In this document: positions 33,260 to 43,604 of the stretch, one piece after another
Layout: each line of letters starts with the position of its first letter
Numbering within the stretch: the first letter of the stretch is position 1
NCBI GenBank assembly: GCA_030386875.1
Contig: CM059562.1
Location: forward strand, 69,500,201 to 69,564,200
Reading direction: 5' to 3'
DNA length: 64,000 nt
Source of the DNA: Morinoia aosen
Taxonomy: Eukaryota; Arthropoda; Malacostraca; Amphipoda; Talitridae
The notes under the pieces: generated by a model
What the model saw: only the letters and a program-made list of their open reading frames with translations
Database searches by the model: none
Told to the model about the DNA's origin: nothing
Position numbers and translations under genes: made by a program

Positions 33260-34290
33260 TATTGTATTGATTGTTCATATACAATAAATGGTCAAGTGTC
33301 TCCTTTGAACAAATTAATAAATAGGTTTAGCTATTTCGTGAGCGTAATCTCTCCTATGTTAATACAATGGAGTTTTAGGATTTGAAACTTAAGAGCAACT
33401 GCTCGAACATTTATTTCAAATACAGAAGAACTTCAAGGGAACATCAGCAAGTCGTTTCCCTTTTCTCCTGCGCAAAAAGAGAAACCGTATCCATAATATG
33501 CAGATCTTGAGGATTCCAACAGTACGCTCAGCAGCGTCCTCTGTAATACTTTTACTATTAAATTCCTTTAAAATAGAGACCGAAGATCTTCTTTAACGTA
33601 AGGTTAGTTTTTAAAACGATACGCGCTAAAAATAGAAGACACCCAATGGACGCGGCCGGTCATCAGTACGGTACTCCGGTAGGAAGATTTAGTGGCGTTC
33701 TGAGTAGATAGAAACAGAGTTTTAAGATGTCTGGTCGCCGACTAGCTGAATATCGTATCTTATTGTAAGGTTGCATATAGCACTAAGATTTTAACAATTA
33801 ATTGACAATTAATTACCTTGAATAGTAAGTGCCTATTCAAGACGCTGCAAAAGCCGTGTCGAGGAGTTCAAGTCGCAGAAAGAGACTACTTTTTACGCAA
33901 GAGAAATAAGTTAGAGGTACCAGACCCACTTTTATTAAAAGGACGACATGCTGCCCAAGCAGAACAAGCTCAAAGATAATTTAATGAGTGAACGCCAAAG
34001 CGTAACAAGTAATTTTATTAAAGCTATTTAAGGTTAATGCAGGTCTGCTAGAAGCGCAAACATGCTTAATTATAGAAAGTTAAATTTAAACACAAAAATC
34101 GAAAAGAAAAGGTGCAGCTGCAAAACAAAAAACAACGAACAAAAAGATCTCATTTCATCAGTTTCAAATTTTTGTCAGTGAACTAAGAGAGGCCAACTGA
34201 AGAAAACTTTTTCTTCCACAAAGCCGCCATCAGAAAAACGGAAAATATTCAACAGGAAATTTCATTGAACAAACAAAATTGGAATTGGAA
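33260..34290. other. gene-free interior of hAT-like element
   Basis: AT-rich, no open frame with recognisable motifs and no repeat ends seen. It ends where homology to LINE A2 begins. Confidence 0.4.
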
Positions 34291-34679
34291 TACTGCAAGG
34301 AGGTGGCAATGGGTTGCTTGAATGTGGGAGAGAACGTACGGTGAATGCAATTATGAAAGTTGTTGATAGGGCGCGGAAGAAGAATGTTAGAGTGGCGGTG
34401 ACTAGCCTCCTAAGAAGGCCTGCGTGTGATGAGGAATATGAAAGGGTGCGAAAGGAGGTGAATAGAGAGTTGCATGAAAGGATTATGAGTATGAGAGCTG
34501 AGAGTGTGAGAAAGCGTGAGCTGGGTTCCAGCTTCCTTGACATGGATAGCGTGATCCAGGATGGGTGTTTTCTTGGAGATGGAGTCCATCTTACAAAAGA
34601 AGGTGAGATGAAACTCTCCAAGAGATATATCCGGTGGATCAGGGCTACTCATGTCATAATGGAAGCTGGAACGGGATGA
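34291..34679 (+). pseudogene. LINE A1 ORF1 remnant (esterase C-terminal half)
   Basis: Only the last part of ORF1 remains. It starts at the GGGNGLLECG block and includes the DGVHLT block with the Asp and His of an SGNH-type esterase. The nucleophile GDS block and zinc finger are lost. It ends TGA at 34677-34679, followed directly by ATG of ORF2 in the same frame. Confidence 0.85.
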
Positions 34680-37600
34680 ATGAAAATCCGTCAGAGCAAA
34701 AGTGAGGAACGTCTGGAATTGTCCAATTGTGTTGTAAGGTTTGGAAGTATTAATGTGCGTGGATGGAATGCAGGAAAGTTAGATGACCTCGTAGTAGAAT
34801 TTGAGAATGGAAAATTGGATTGTGTTGGTGTAGTAGAGACCCAAATGCGTGAGAGTCAGTTTAACATGTAAGGAGAATAAGTATCATATGATAGGAAAAG
34901 GGCGTGTAAATTGGCAAAAAAGAGGTGGTGGAGTTATTTGATTGTAAAGAATGCTCTAAATTGGAAATTAGAGGAACTTCCTGTTGGAAATGAACCTGAA
35001 AGTGAAGATTTGTTAGCAATTAAGTGTGAAAGAATGCATGCCAGAGAATGTATTGTTGTGATTGTATGTTATATGACAACTGATGGGATTTTAGCTCATG
35101 AAGAGAATGTAAAAAAGTATGAAATATTAACAAGGATTGTACGAGAACACTGCAGGTGCCCTTTGATTGTGATGGGTGACATGAATGGCCATGTTGGTAT
35201 ACTTGGTGAGCCGGTGAATGCAAATGGACAAAAATTGATAGATTTTTGTGATGAGAATGAACTTGAAAACCTGAATGTAACAATAGGAAATGGCTTGCAT
35301 ACATGGCAAAGCAGGGAATGGAAAACTGCAATTGACTATATGATTGTGAATAGTAGAGCAAGAGAGTGTGTCAATGAAATGTTTGTAGATGAAGATGATT
35401 TTGATATTGATAGTGACCATAAAATGCTTGTGCTTGAATATAACTGGGGTAGAAAGGAGTCAATGCAAAAGGTCAGTAGTGTGAAAGAAAGTTGGCAGAT
35501 AAAAAAGGCAAACTGGGAAGAATTTAAGAATGAATTGAGTAGGTATAACTGGAACAGGTGTGGAAATGTAAATGACCTAAATGGTGAGATTGCAAGAACC
35601 TTGTATGATGTGGCAGAGCAAAAGATTGGTAGAATAAAATGTAGGAAAGGGACAGGGAATGCCAGGTGGTTTACAAGTGAGATAAAGGAAGAACGAATGA
35701 GAAGAAAGACTTTAAATAAGAAACAACGCAGTATGAGGAAAATGTATGAAAGAAACAGAATTACTGAGGATGAATGGCAGAGTGCATGGAATGAGTACAA
35801 GGACCAGCAGAAGAAAGTAAGGAGAATGATTAATGAGGCTAGAGTTAAAGAGGAGAGACACCAAGTTGAAAATCTAAGAAAGAAAGGTCCGGATGGAATA
35901 AAAGATTGGTATAAGTTTATACAAGGTAATGATAGAAGTAGTGAAGTTCAAGTTGATGAATTAGTAGTTAATGGTTGCAGTGTGCAAGATAGGATGCAAC
36001 TGGTGAAAGCAGTTGAAGAATACTGGGAGGACATTGGTGGAATGAATGAGCAGGTTACAGATAATGCACCCATAAATTTTCTGATTGATGAACGTGAACT
36101 GCAAATGGAAGACGAAATCACTTGTGAAGAGATTGTAAGTTTTTTGAAGAAAGTGAAAAATGGAAAGGCATGTGGCCCTGATAAGATCCCATATGAGTTT
36201 TATAAATTTGGAGGAGAGAGTGTGGTCAGTATGTTGAAATGTTTATTTGATGAGATATGGAAGAGTGAAAGAGTACCGGATGACTGGAACAAGTGTAATG
36301 TAGTTCTGTTGCATAAGGGTGGACATAAGAGTATGAAAGAACTTAAAAATTACAGACCAATTGCACTGGGTGACACTGTATGTAAGATATTTTGTGGTAT
36401 TTTGAATGAGAGAATGAAAAATTTAGTTGAGAAATTAGGAGTCCTAGGTGAAGAACAGAATGGTTTTAGGCAGGATAGACGTGGGGAAGATAATCTGTTT
36501 GTAGTGAGTGAAATAATTGAGCAAATGAGGAAGGATGATAAGAAGGTGTATTTAGCATTCCTGGATATTGAAAAAGCGTATGACAGAGTGGATCGGGTTA
36601 GGCTCTTTGAAGTTCTGAGAAAAGTTGGGTTTAGCAGAAAAATAGTAAAAATTGTACAAAGTCTGTATGAGAACACAAGCGCTATATACAGGTTAGGAAA
36701 TTTGGAAACGGGGCAAGTGAGGAGTGTTAGAGGAGTGAGACAGGGCTGTACTCTGTCTCCCCTGTTGTTTGGATTGTACACAGAAGAATTAGCAGTTCGA
36801 CTGAGAAGGAGTGGCTTAGGACTGAAAGTTGGTAATGAGAGACTGAGCTGTTTGTTGTATGCTGATGATGTGGTTGTGGTTAGTGGATGTGGACATGAAC
36901 TGCAAAGGATGCTTGACATTGTGAACGGATATAGTACAGATTTCAAGATGAACTTCGGTGCCGACAAAAGCAAGGTTATGGTTATAAATAGTGATGAGAC
37001 TGATAGAGACAGACTGTGGAATATTGGAGAAATCAGAATATGTAGAACAAAAGAATACAAATATCTAGGTTGTATGATAAGTGAAGATGGATGCACTAGA
37101 ACTAAGGGTGAGAAAGTGGCAAAAGCTATGCAGTGGAGTGGACGATTAAGTAGCGTGGCCAGATACAGAGCAAACAAGTATGAATGTGTGAGAGGAATGT
37201 GGAAGTATGTTGCTGTACCTAGTGTCATGTATGGTATGAGTGCTCTTGCCTGGAATGGAAGTGATCTTGAAAAGCTGGATGTAATACAAAATAAGGTAGG
37301 ACGGTTAGCATTGGGTGCTCCGAAATGGACAGCTACAGAAGCCATTAGAGGTGACCTTGGGTGGAGCCTATTTTCAGAAAGAATGATGAAGGCGGTGCTG
37401 AATTATAAGGTGAGAATTGAAAGAATGCAGAATAGCAGATGGGTAAAGCGAATTTTTGAATGGAATCTGAGTGTAAGCTATTGGGAGAAAGTGTGTTGGG
37501 GGCATGCAAGGAAGCTTAGTATGCAAAAGATTATTCATGTTAGAATTGGGAGACCTGTGGATGACTGGAGTTTAATAAATCCTGGAGGTGTAGGGCCTGA

Positions 37601-38093
37601 GTGGGACTGCAAGAGGTGGAAGAAAGAGATTGAGAGGAAAACAAAAGAGTATGGATTGAATAAGTGGAGGCTTAGCATGGTGCGGAAGCCTACACTTGAC
37701 TGGTATATGAAAAAAGAAGCACCTAAGTTTGAGATGTTCTATGATGGTAGTTTTGGAAGTCAACTCCTGTTTGCTGTGAGATGTAAGTCATTGAGTGTGA
37801 ACAGACGTACATGGAGGTGGAATGAGAATAATAACAGATTATGTCGGCAGTGTATTAGTGGAGTGGAGGAAACAATTGAGCATTTTGTGCTGGAATGTAG
37901 TAAGTATGAGCAAGAGAGAGAAAGTTTTATGAATGTGGTGCTTGAGCAGTATGGAGAGAATGAGTGGTATGCCAGATGTGCTGAAGATGATTGCGGTATG
38001 AGCTGTCTTGCTGGATTGGATCAGGAGTGCAATTTGAGTATCATTGAAGCTATGAAATTGTTTCTTGTGCGTGCCTGGAGTAAGAGACAGTGA
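34680..38093 (+). pseudogene. LINE A1 ORF2 (endonuclease-RT) with two frameshifts
   Basis: Highly similar to LINE A2 ORF2 along its full length. Near 34850 a 2-base deletion (GCGTGAGAGTCAG against GCGTGATAGAGTCAG in A2) shifts the frame. Near 34940 a 1-base deletion (GGAGTTATTTG against GGAGTTGGTCTC) restores it, so codons between them are scrambled and include stops. From 34911 on the frame is open for 1060 codons. It keeps the endonuclease blocks GDMNGHVG and SDH, the RT motif YADD (36858-36869) and a C-terminal CX2C...H...C finger. The loss removes conserved endonuclease residues, so the copy should be dead. Confidence 0.9.
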
Positions 38094-38323
38094 CTGGAAT
38101 GAGCCAGTCAGGTGCAATGGTCAGTAATGACCCAAAATGCCTGGGGATGGTGTTTTGACGCACTGGCTATCCCAGTGACGCCATCCAATGGCAGCTTGTG
38201 ACAAGGATTGGTAAATCCTGAGTAGTTTAGTGGACAAGTCTGGTACCAGGCGCTGAACTCTTTGTGTGATAACTGTGGAGGGAATTGTAGGCCGTTACAA
38301 AGGCCCCGACGCTGTCGGACCTC

Positions 38324-38350
38324 AATTTCAAGTTCAAGTTCAAGTTCAAG
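38324..38350 (+). repeat. LINE A1 3' tail (TTCAAG)n
   Basis: Four consecutive TTCAAG hexamers close the 3' UTR. LINE A2 has a shorter, interrupted version at 43424-43444. Short tandem tails of this kind, instead of poly(A), are usual in CR1/L2-like LINEs. Confidence 0.85.
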
Positions 38351-38385
38351 GTTGATCTGTCTCCCTTTCACGCTCTTAAAATACT

Positions 38386-38433
38386 TTAACTACTGTACCT
38401 GGTACAGTAGTTAACTACCTGACTGGTAGTTAA
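38386..38433 (+). promoter_or_regulatory. two adjacent hairpins before LINE A2 ORF1
   Basis: A perfect 14-bp inverted repeat with 1-base spacer (TTAACTACTGTACC, T, GGTACAGTAGTTAA; 38386-38414) overlaps a second one (TTAACTACC, TGACT, GGTAGTTAA; 38411-38433). They lie about 170 bp before the ORF1 start, in the putative 5' UTR of LINE A2 or at the junction with A1. Confidence 0.6.
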
Positions 38434-38603
38434 GCTTTCTTTGCATATAAAGAGTATAGTGTTTGACATTGTAGAGAGTGACTGTGAGTAGTAGGAAACG
38501 TTTTTGTTTCTTTTTTTTGATAACTTGATTTTCAGTAGATTTGGTGAGTGAAGACTCCTTCTGCCTGTGAAATTTGTACTGAGATAGAAGTCTGTGTTTG
38601 AGG

Positions 38604-39773
38604 ATGGCAAGAAATAGGACTGGTCGTAGGAAGGGAGGTGCAAGTGGAATGGATGAGGAGATTGAGTGCATGACTTGTAAAGAGTGGGTAGATATAGATG
38701 CATGCAAAGGTTTGAGAGAGATGAGTCGGAGGAAGTTGAATGATCTTGTGTTTACGTGCTGGAAATGTTTGAATGACGAGAGAAAGAAGTTGGAAGAGGA
38801 GGTTGAGAGATTGACAATTCTGATGGTTGCTTTAGAGGCCGATTTGAAGGATGAAAGGAAGTTGAATGAAGGAAAGAATGAGAATGGTGCAAATGCAGTG
38901 AATGAAGAGGTAAATGGTGGTGGTGCAAGGAGTACAAATGAAGTGGATGATGGTGCAAGGAGTGCAAATGAAGTGGATGATGGTGCAAGGAGTGTGAATG
39001 CAATAAATGAAGTGAATGGTGGTGCAAATGTGCCAGATGAGAGTAGAAGGATGAATGAGCATGATGAAAGAAGTACGAATGAGAAGAGAGTGAAGGAGCA
39101 ACCTGTTGATATGCCACATGAGGTGCAGGCGCCTGTAGTGGAAGTGAATGAAAGGAAGATGGATGGAAAGAGTGATGTGAGTGGAAGAGTTGAACGAAAG
39201 AGTAGTATGAAAGGGAGAGTGAGACCTACGATTAGAATATGTGGTGACAGCATGGTGAAGAATGTGGATAGGTTTGTGAGTATGACTGACCGTAGTGGAT
39301 GTACGAGCATGAGAGGAAAGGGAGTGAATGAGATTTGTAGGCATGCTGAGGAAGTGATAGATGGAATGGATGAAGGGATGGTTGTACTGCAAGGAGGTGG
39401 CAATGGATTGCTTGAATGTGGGAGAGAGCGTACTGTGAATGCAATTATGAATGTTGTTGAAAGGGCGCGAAAGAAGAATGTAAGAGTGGCTGTGACCAGT
39501 CTGCTGAGAAGGCCTGCATGTGGTGAGGAGTATGAAAGGGTGCGAAAAGAGGTGAATAGGGAAGTGCATAAAAGGATTATGAGTATGAAAGCTGAGAGTA
39601 TGAGGAAGCGTGAAATAGGTTCCAGCTTCCTTGATATGGATAACCTGATCCAGAGTGGGTGTTTTCGTGGAGATGGAGTCCACCTTACTCAAGAAGGTGA
39701 GATGAAACTCTCCAGGAGATACATCCAGTGGATTGGGTGTACTCATATTGTAATGGAAGGTGGAACTGGATGA
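38604..39773 (+). CDS. LINE A2 ORF1: PHD-like finger plus SGNH esterase
   Basis: A 389-residue ORF from ATG 38604; an upstream TTG in frame is not used. A cysteine-rich finger near residues 22-55 (CMTC ... C34 ... CWKC) resembles PHD-type fingers. A charged coiled-coil-like stretch (about 60-95) and a low-complexity segment with repeated NEVDDGARS units (about 110-145) follow. The C-terminal SGNH/GDSL hydrolase-like domain has GDS with Ser216, the GGGNGL block near 262-268, and DGVH with Asp357 and His360. PHD plus esterase ORF1 proteins are known from CR1-group LINEs. The substrate is unknown; membrane or lipid hydrolysis is only a proposal for the family. The stop TGA is followed directly by the ORF2 ATG in the same frame. 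Confidence 0.88.
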   Translation: MARNRTGRRKGGASGMDEEIECMTCKEWVDIDACKGLREMSRRKLNDLVFTCWKCLNDERKKLEEEVERLTILMVALEADLKDERKLNEGKNENGANAVNEEVNGGGARSTNEVDDGARSANEVDDGARSVNAINEVNGGANVPDESRRMNEHDERSTNEKRVKEQPVDMPHEVQAPVVEVNERKMDGKSDVSGRVERKSSMKGRVRPTIRICGDSMVKNVDRFVSMTDRSGCTSMRGKGVNEICRHAEEVIDGMDEGMVVLQGGGNGLLECGRERTVNAIMNVVERARKKNVRVAVTSLLRRPACGEEYERVRKEVNREVHKRIMSMKAESMRKREIGSSFLDMDNLIQSGCFRGDGVHLTQEGEMKLSRRYIQWIGCTHIVMEGGTG

Positions 39774-39776
39774 ATG
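39771..39776 (+). promoter_or_regulatory. in-frame TGA-ATG junction between LINE A ORFs
   Basis: ORF1 stop TGA and ORF2 start ATG are adjacent and in the same frame. The same arrangement is present in LINE A1 at 34677-34682. Termination-reinitiation or stop-codon readthrough would both give ORF2 from one transcript. Confidence 0.8.
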
Positions 39777-42700
39777 GAAAGCTGTCAGAGCAAAAATGAA
39801 AAATGTTGTGAATTGTCCAATAGTGTTGTAAGGTTTGGATGTATAAATGTGCGTGGATGGAATGCAGGAAAGTTAAATGACCTTGTAGCAGAATTTGAGA
39901 ATGGAGATTTGGATTGTGTTGGTGTAGTAGAGACCCAAATGCGTGATAGAGTCAGTTTAAAATGTAAGGAGAGTAAGTACTACATGATTGGAAAAGGGCG
40001 TGTAAGTTGGCAAAAAAGAGGTGGTGGAGTTGGTCTCATTGTAAAAAATGCTCTAAATTGGAAATTAGAAGAAATTCCTGTTGGAAATGAACCTGAGAGT
40101 GAAGATCTGTTAGTAATAAAGTGTGAAAGAATGCATGCCAGAGAATGTGTTATTGTGGTTGTATGCTATATGACAACTGATGGTATTTTAGCTCATCAAG
40201 AGAATGTAAAAAAGTATGAAATATTAACAAGAATTGTGCAAGAGCATTGCAGATGCCCTCTGATTTTGATGGGTGATATGAATGGCCATGTTGGTATACT
40301 TGGTGAGCCTGTGAATGCAAATGGACAAAAATTGATTGATTTCTGTGATGAGAATGAACTTGAGAACCTAAATGTAACAATAGGAAATGGCTTGCATACA
40401 TGGCAAAGCAGGGAATGTAAAACTGCAATTGACTATATGATAGTGAATAGTAGAGCAAGAGAGTGTGTCAAAGAAATGTTTGTAGATGAAGATGATTTTG
40501 ATATTGATAGTGACCATAAAATGCTTGTACTAGAATATAATTGGGGTGGAAAGGAGCCGATGCAGAAGGCCAGCAGAGTAAGAGAAAATTGGCGTATTAA
40601 AATGGCAAACTGGGAAGAATTTAGAAATGAATTGAGTAGATGTAACTGGAACAGGTGTGGAAATGTAAATGACCTAAATAAGGAGATTGCAAGAACCTTG
40701 TATGATGTGGCAGAGCAAAAGATCGGTAGAATGAAATGCAGGAAAAGTACAGGGAATGCTAGGTGGTTTACGAGTGAGATAAAGGAAGAACGAACGAGAA
40801 GGAAGACTTTAAATAAAAAACAACGCAGTATGAGGAAAATGTATGAAAGACGCAGAATTACTGAGGATGAATGGCAGAGTGTATGGAATGAGTACAAGGA
40901 CCAGCAAAAGAAAGTAAAGAGAATGATCAATGAGGCTAGGGTTAAAGAAGAGAGACACCAAGTTGAAAATCTAAGAAAGAAAGGTCCAGATGGAATAAAA
41001 GATTGGTATAGGTTTATACAAGGTAATGATAGAGGTAGTGAAGTTCAAGTTGATGAATTAGTAGTCAATGGTTGCAGTGTGCAAGATAGGATGCAAATGG
41101 TGAAAGCAGTTGAAGAATACTGGGAGGACATTGGTGGAATGAATGAGCAGGTTACAGATGATGAACCAATAAATTTTCTGATAGATGAACATGAACTGCA
41201 AATGGAAGACGAAATCACTTGTGAAGAGATTGTAAGTTTTTTGAAGAAAGTGAAAAATGGAAAGGCATGTGGTCCTGATAAGATACCATATGAGTTCTAT
41301 AAATGTGGAGGAGAGAGTGTAGTCAGTATGTTGAAATGTTTATTTGATGAGATATGGAAGAGTGAAAGAGTACCTGATGACTGGAACAAGTGTAATGTAG
41401 TTCTGTTGCATAAGGGTGGACATAAGAGTATGAAAGAACTTAAAAATTACAGACCAATTGCACTGGGTGACACCGTATGTAAGATCTTTTGTGGTATTTT
41501 GAATGAGAGAATGAAAAATTTAGTTGAGGAATTAGGAGTCCTGGGAGAAGAACAGAATGGTTTTAGGCAAGATAGACGGGGGGAGGATAATCTGTTTGTA
41601 GTGAGTGAAATAATTGAGCGAATGAAGAAGGATAACAAGAAGGTATATTCAGCATTCCTGGATATTGAAAAGGCGTATGACAGAGTGGATCGGGTTAGGC
41701 TGTTTGAAATTTTGAGAAAAGTTGGTTTTAGCAGAAAAATAGTGAACATTGTACAGAGTCTGTATGAGAACACAAGTGCTATCTACAGGTTAGGAAATTT
41801 GGAAACAGGGCAAGTGAGGAGTGTTAGAGGAGTGAGACAGGGCTGTACTCTGTCCCCCCTGTTGTTTGGATTGTACACAGAAGAATTAGCAGTTCGACTG
41901 AGAGGGAGTGGTTTAGGACTGAAAGTTGGTAATGAGAGACTGAGCTGTTTGTTGTATGCTGATGATGTGGTTGTGGTTAGTGAATGTGGTCATGAACTAC
42001 AAAGGATGCTTGACATTGTGAATGGATATAGTACAGATTTCAAGATGAACTTTGGTGCCGATAAAAGTAAGGTCATGGTTATAAATAGTGATGAGACTGA
42101 TAGAGACAGACTGTGGAATATTGGAGAAATCAGAATAGGTAGAACAAAAGAATACAAATATCTAGGTTGTATGATGAGTGAAGATGGATGTACTAGAACT
42201 AAAGGTGAGAAAGTGGCTAAAGCAATGCAGTGGAGTGGACGGTTAGGTAGTGTGGCCAGATACAGAGCAAACAAGTACGAATGTGTGAGAGGAATGTGGA
42301 AGTATGTTGCTGTACCTAGTGTCATGTATGGTATGAGTGCTCTTGCTTGGAATGGAAGTGATCTTGAAAAGCTGGATGTGATACAAAATAAGGTAGGACG
42401 TGTAGCATTGGGTGCTCCGAAATGGACAGCTATAGAAGCCATTAGAGGTGACCTAGGGTGGAGCCTATTTTCAGAAAGAATGATGAAAGCTGTGCTGAAT
42501 TATAAGGTGAGGATTGAAAGAATGCAGAATAGCAGGTGGGTAAGGCGAATCTTTGAATGGAATCTTAGTGTAAGCTATTGGGAGAAAGTATGTTGGGGGC
42601 ATGCAAGGAAACTCAGTATGCAAAAGATTATTCATGTTAGAATTGGGAGACCTGTGGATGACTGGAGTTTAATAAATGCAGGAGGTGTAGGGCCTGAGTG

Positions 42701-43190
42701 GGACTGCAAGAGGTGGAAGAAAGAGATTGAGAGACAAACAAAAGAGTATGGATTGAATAAGTGGAAGCTTAGCATGATGCGGAAGCCTACACTTAACTGG
42801 TATATGAAAAAGAAAGCACCTAAGTTTGAGCTGTTCTATGATGGTAGTTTTGGAAGTCAACTCTTGTTTGCTGTGAGGTGTAAGTCATTAAGTGTGAACA
42901 GACGTACTTGGAGATGGAATGAGAATAATAACAGATTATGTCAGCAGTGTAATAGTGGAGTAGAGGAAACAATTGAGCATTTTGTGCTGGAATGTAGTAA
43001 GTATGAGCAAGAGAGAGAGAGTTTTATGAATGTGGTGTCTGAGCAGTATGGAGAGAATGAGTGGAATGCCAGATGTGCTGAAGATGATTGCGGTATGAGC
43101 TGTCTTGCTGGATTGGATCGGGAGTGTAATGCGAGTATCACTGAGGCTATGAAATTGTTTCTTGTGCGTGCCTGGAGTAAGAGACAGTGA
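39774..43190 (+). CDS. LINE A2 ORF2: endonuclease and reverse transcriptase
   Basis: A 1138-residue protein for target-primed reverse transcription. An EEP endonuclease occupies about residues 18-250 (NVRGWNAGK, VETQM, GDMNGHVG, DYMIVNSRA, SDHKMLV). Reverse transcriptase spans about 470-760 with NYRPIAL, NGFRQDRRGEDN, AFLDIEKAYDRVD, GVRQGCTLSPLLF and YADD (41955-41966). A C-terminal zf-RVT-like finger (CQQC...H...C) lies near 1060-1080. No RNase H is seen, which together with the esterase-bearing ORF1 favours the CR1/L2/Rex1 side of the LINE tree. The frame is unbroken. ATG directly follows the ORF1 stop. Confidence 0.93.
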   Translation: MESCQSKNEKCCELSNSVVRFGCINVRGWNAGKLNDLVAEFENGDLDCVGVVETQMRDRVSLKCKESKYYMIGKGRVSWQKRGGGVGLIVKNALNWKLEEIPVGNEPESEDLLVIKCERMHARECVIVVVCYMTTDGILAHQENVKKYEILTRIVQEHCRCPLILMGDMNGHVGILGEPVNANGQKLIDFCDENELENLNVTIGNGLHTWQSRECKTAIDYMIVNSRARECVKEMFVDEDDFDIDSDHKMLVLEYNWGGKEPMQKASRVRENWRIKMANWEEFRNELSRCNWNRCGNVNDLNKEIARTLYDVAEQKIGRMKCRKSTGNARWFTSEIKEERTRRKTLNKKQRSMRKMYERRRITEDEWQSVWNEYKDQQKKVKRMINEARVKEERHQVENLRKKGPDGIKDWYRFIQGNDRGSEVQVDELVVNGCSVQDRMQMVKAVEEYWEDIGGMNEQVTDDEPINFLIDEHELQMEDEITCEEIVSFLKKVKNGKACGPDKIPYEFYKCGGESVVSMLKCLFDEIWKSERVPDDWNKCNVVLLHKGGHKSMKELKNYRPIALGDTVCKIFCGILNERMKNLVEELGVLGEEQNGFRQDRRGEDNLFVVSEIIERMKKDNKKVYSAFLDIEKAYDRVDRVRLFEILRKVGFSRKIVNIVQSLYENTSAIYRLGNLETGQVRSVRGVRQGCTLSPLLFGLYTEELAVRLRGSGLGLKVGNERLSCLLYADDVVVVSECGHELQRMLDIVNGYSTDFKMNFGADKSKVMVINSDETDRDRLWNIGEIRIGRTKEYKYLGCMMSEDGCTRTKGEKVAKAMQWSGRLGSVARYRANKYECVRGMWKYVAVPSVMYGMSALAWNGSDLEKLDVIQNKVGRVALGAPKWTAIEAIRGDLGWSLFSERMMKAVLNYKVRIERMQNSRWVRRIFEWNLSVSYWEKVCWGHARKLSMQKIIHVRIGRPVDDWSLINAGGVGPEWDCKRWKKEIERQTKEYGLNKWKLSMMRKPTLNWYMKKKAPKFELFYDGSFGSQLLFAVRCKSLSVNRRTWRWNENNNRLCQQCNSGVEETIEHFVLECSKYEQERESFMNVVSEQYGENEWNARCAEDDCGMSCLAGLDRECNASITEAMKLFLVRAWSKRQ

Positions 43191-43442
43191 CTGGAATGAG
43201 CCAGTCAGGTAGAATAGGCTGTAATGACCCAATGTGCCTGGGGATGGTGTTTTGACACACTGGCTATCCCAGTGACGCCATCCAAAGGCAGCTTGTGACA
43301 AGGATTGGTAGATCCTGAGTAGTTTAGTGGACAAGTCTGGTACCAGGCGCTGAACTCTTTGTGTGATAACTGTGGAGGGAATTGTAGGCCGTTACAAAGG
43401 CCCCGACGCTGTCGGCCCTCAATTTCAAGTTCAAGTTTCAAG

Positions 43443-43596
43443 TTCACCTGTGATGCGAGTTTCACCGGTGCACAAGTATCAGAATATTTTAATCGCAGGT
43501 GCTATTAGGATGGAAATATTTCTTTATGGTCCACATCTGGAAGATTTCCATACAGACAATATCGAATCCTGTCATTTGACGAGTCGTGTACACAAT
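43443..43596. repeat. right arm of internal inverted repeat in hAT-like element
   Basis: Shares, in inverted orientation with 31956-32118, CTGTGATRCGAGTTT, GTGCACAAGTA, TTTTAATCGC and GTGTACA blocks, with moderate divergence. Starts immediately after the LINE A2 tail. Confidence 0.65.
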
Positions 43597-43604
43597 TATG
43601 TATA

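Larger units (their letters stand above)
34291..38352 (+). mobile_element. LINE A1: 5'-truncated CR1-like LINE
   Basis: Homology to LINE A2 begins abruptly at TACTGCAAGG (34291), inside the esterase domain of ORF1, and runs to a (TTCAAG)n tail at 38324-38350. Abrupt loss of the 5' end is the usual result of incomplete target-primed reverse transcription. LINE A2 follows in the same orientation within about 250 bp. Confidence 0.9.
38390..43444 (+). mobile_element. LINE A2: apparently intact CR1-like LINE
   Basis: 5' UTR, ORF1 (38604-39773), ORF2 (39774-43190), about 250 bp of 3' UTR and a TTCAAG-type tail. The left edge is not defined by a target duplication. No stop or frameshift is visible in either ORF. 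The right edge abuts the inverted-repeat arm of the hAT-like element. Confidence 0.85.

Noticed and set aside
36350-37345. Long antisense open frame (331 codons) opposite LINE A1 ORF2, and similar ones at 38411-39403 and 38832-39746
   Set aside because: They are mirror images of the AG-rich LINE coding strand, rich in Ser/Leu/Phe/His with no domain, and lie opposite ORFs with clear RT and esterase motifs.
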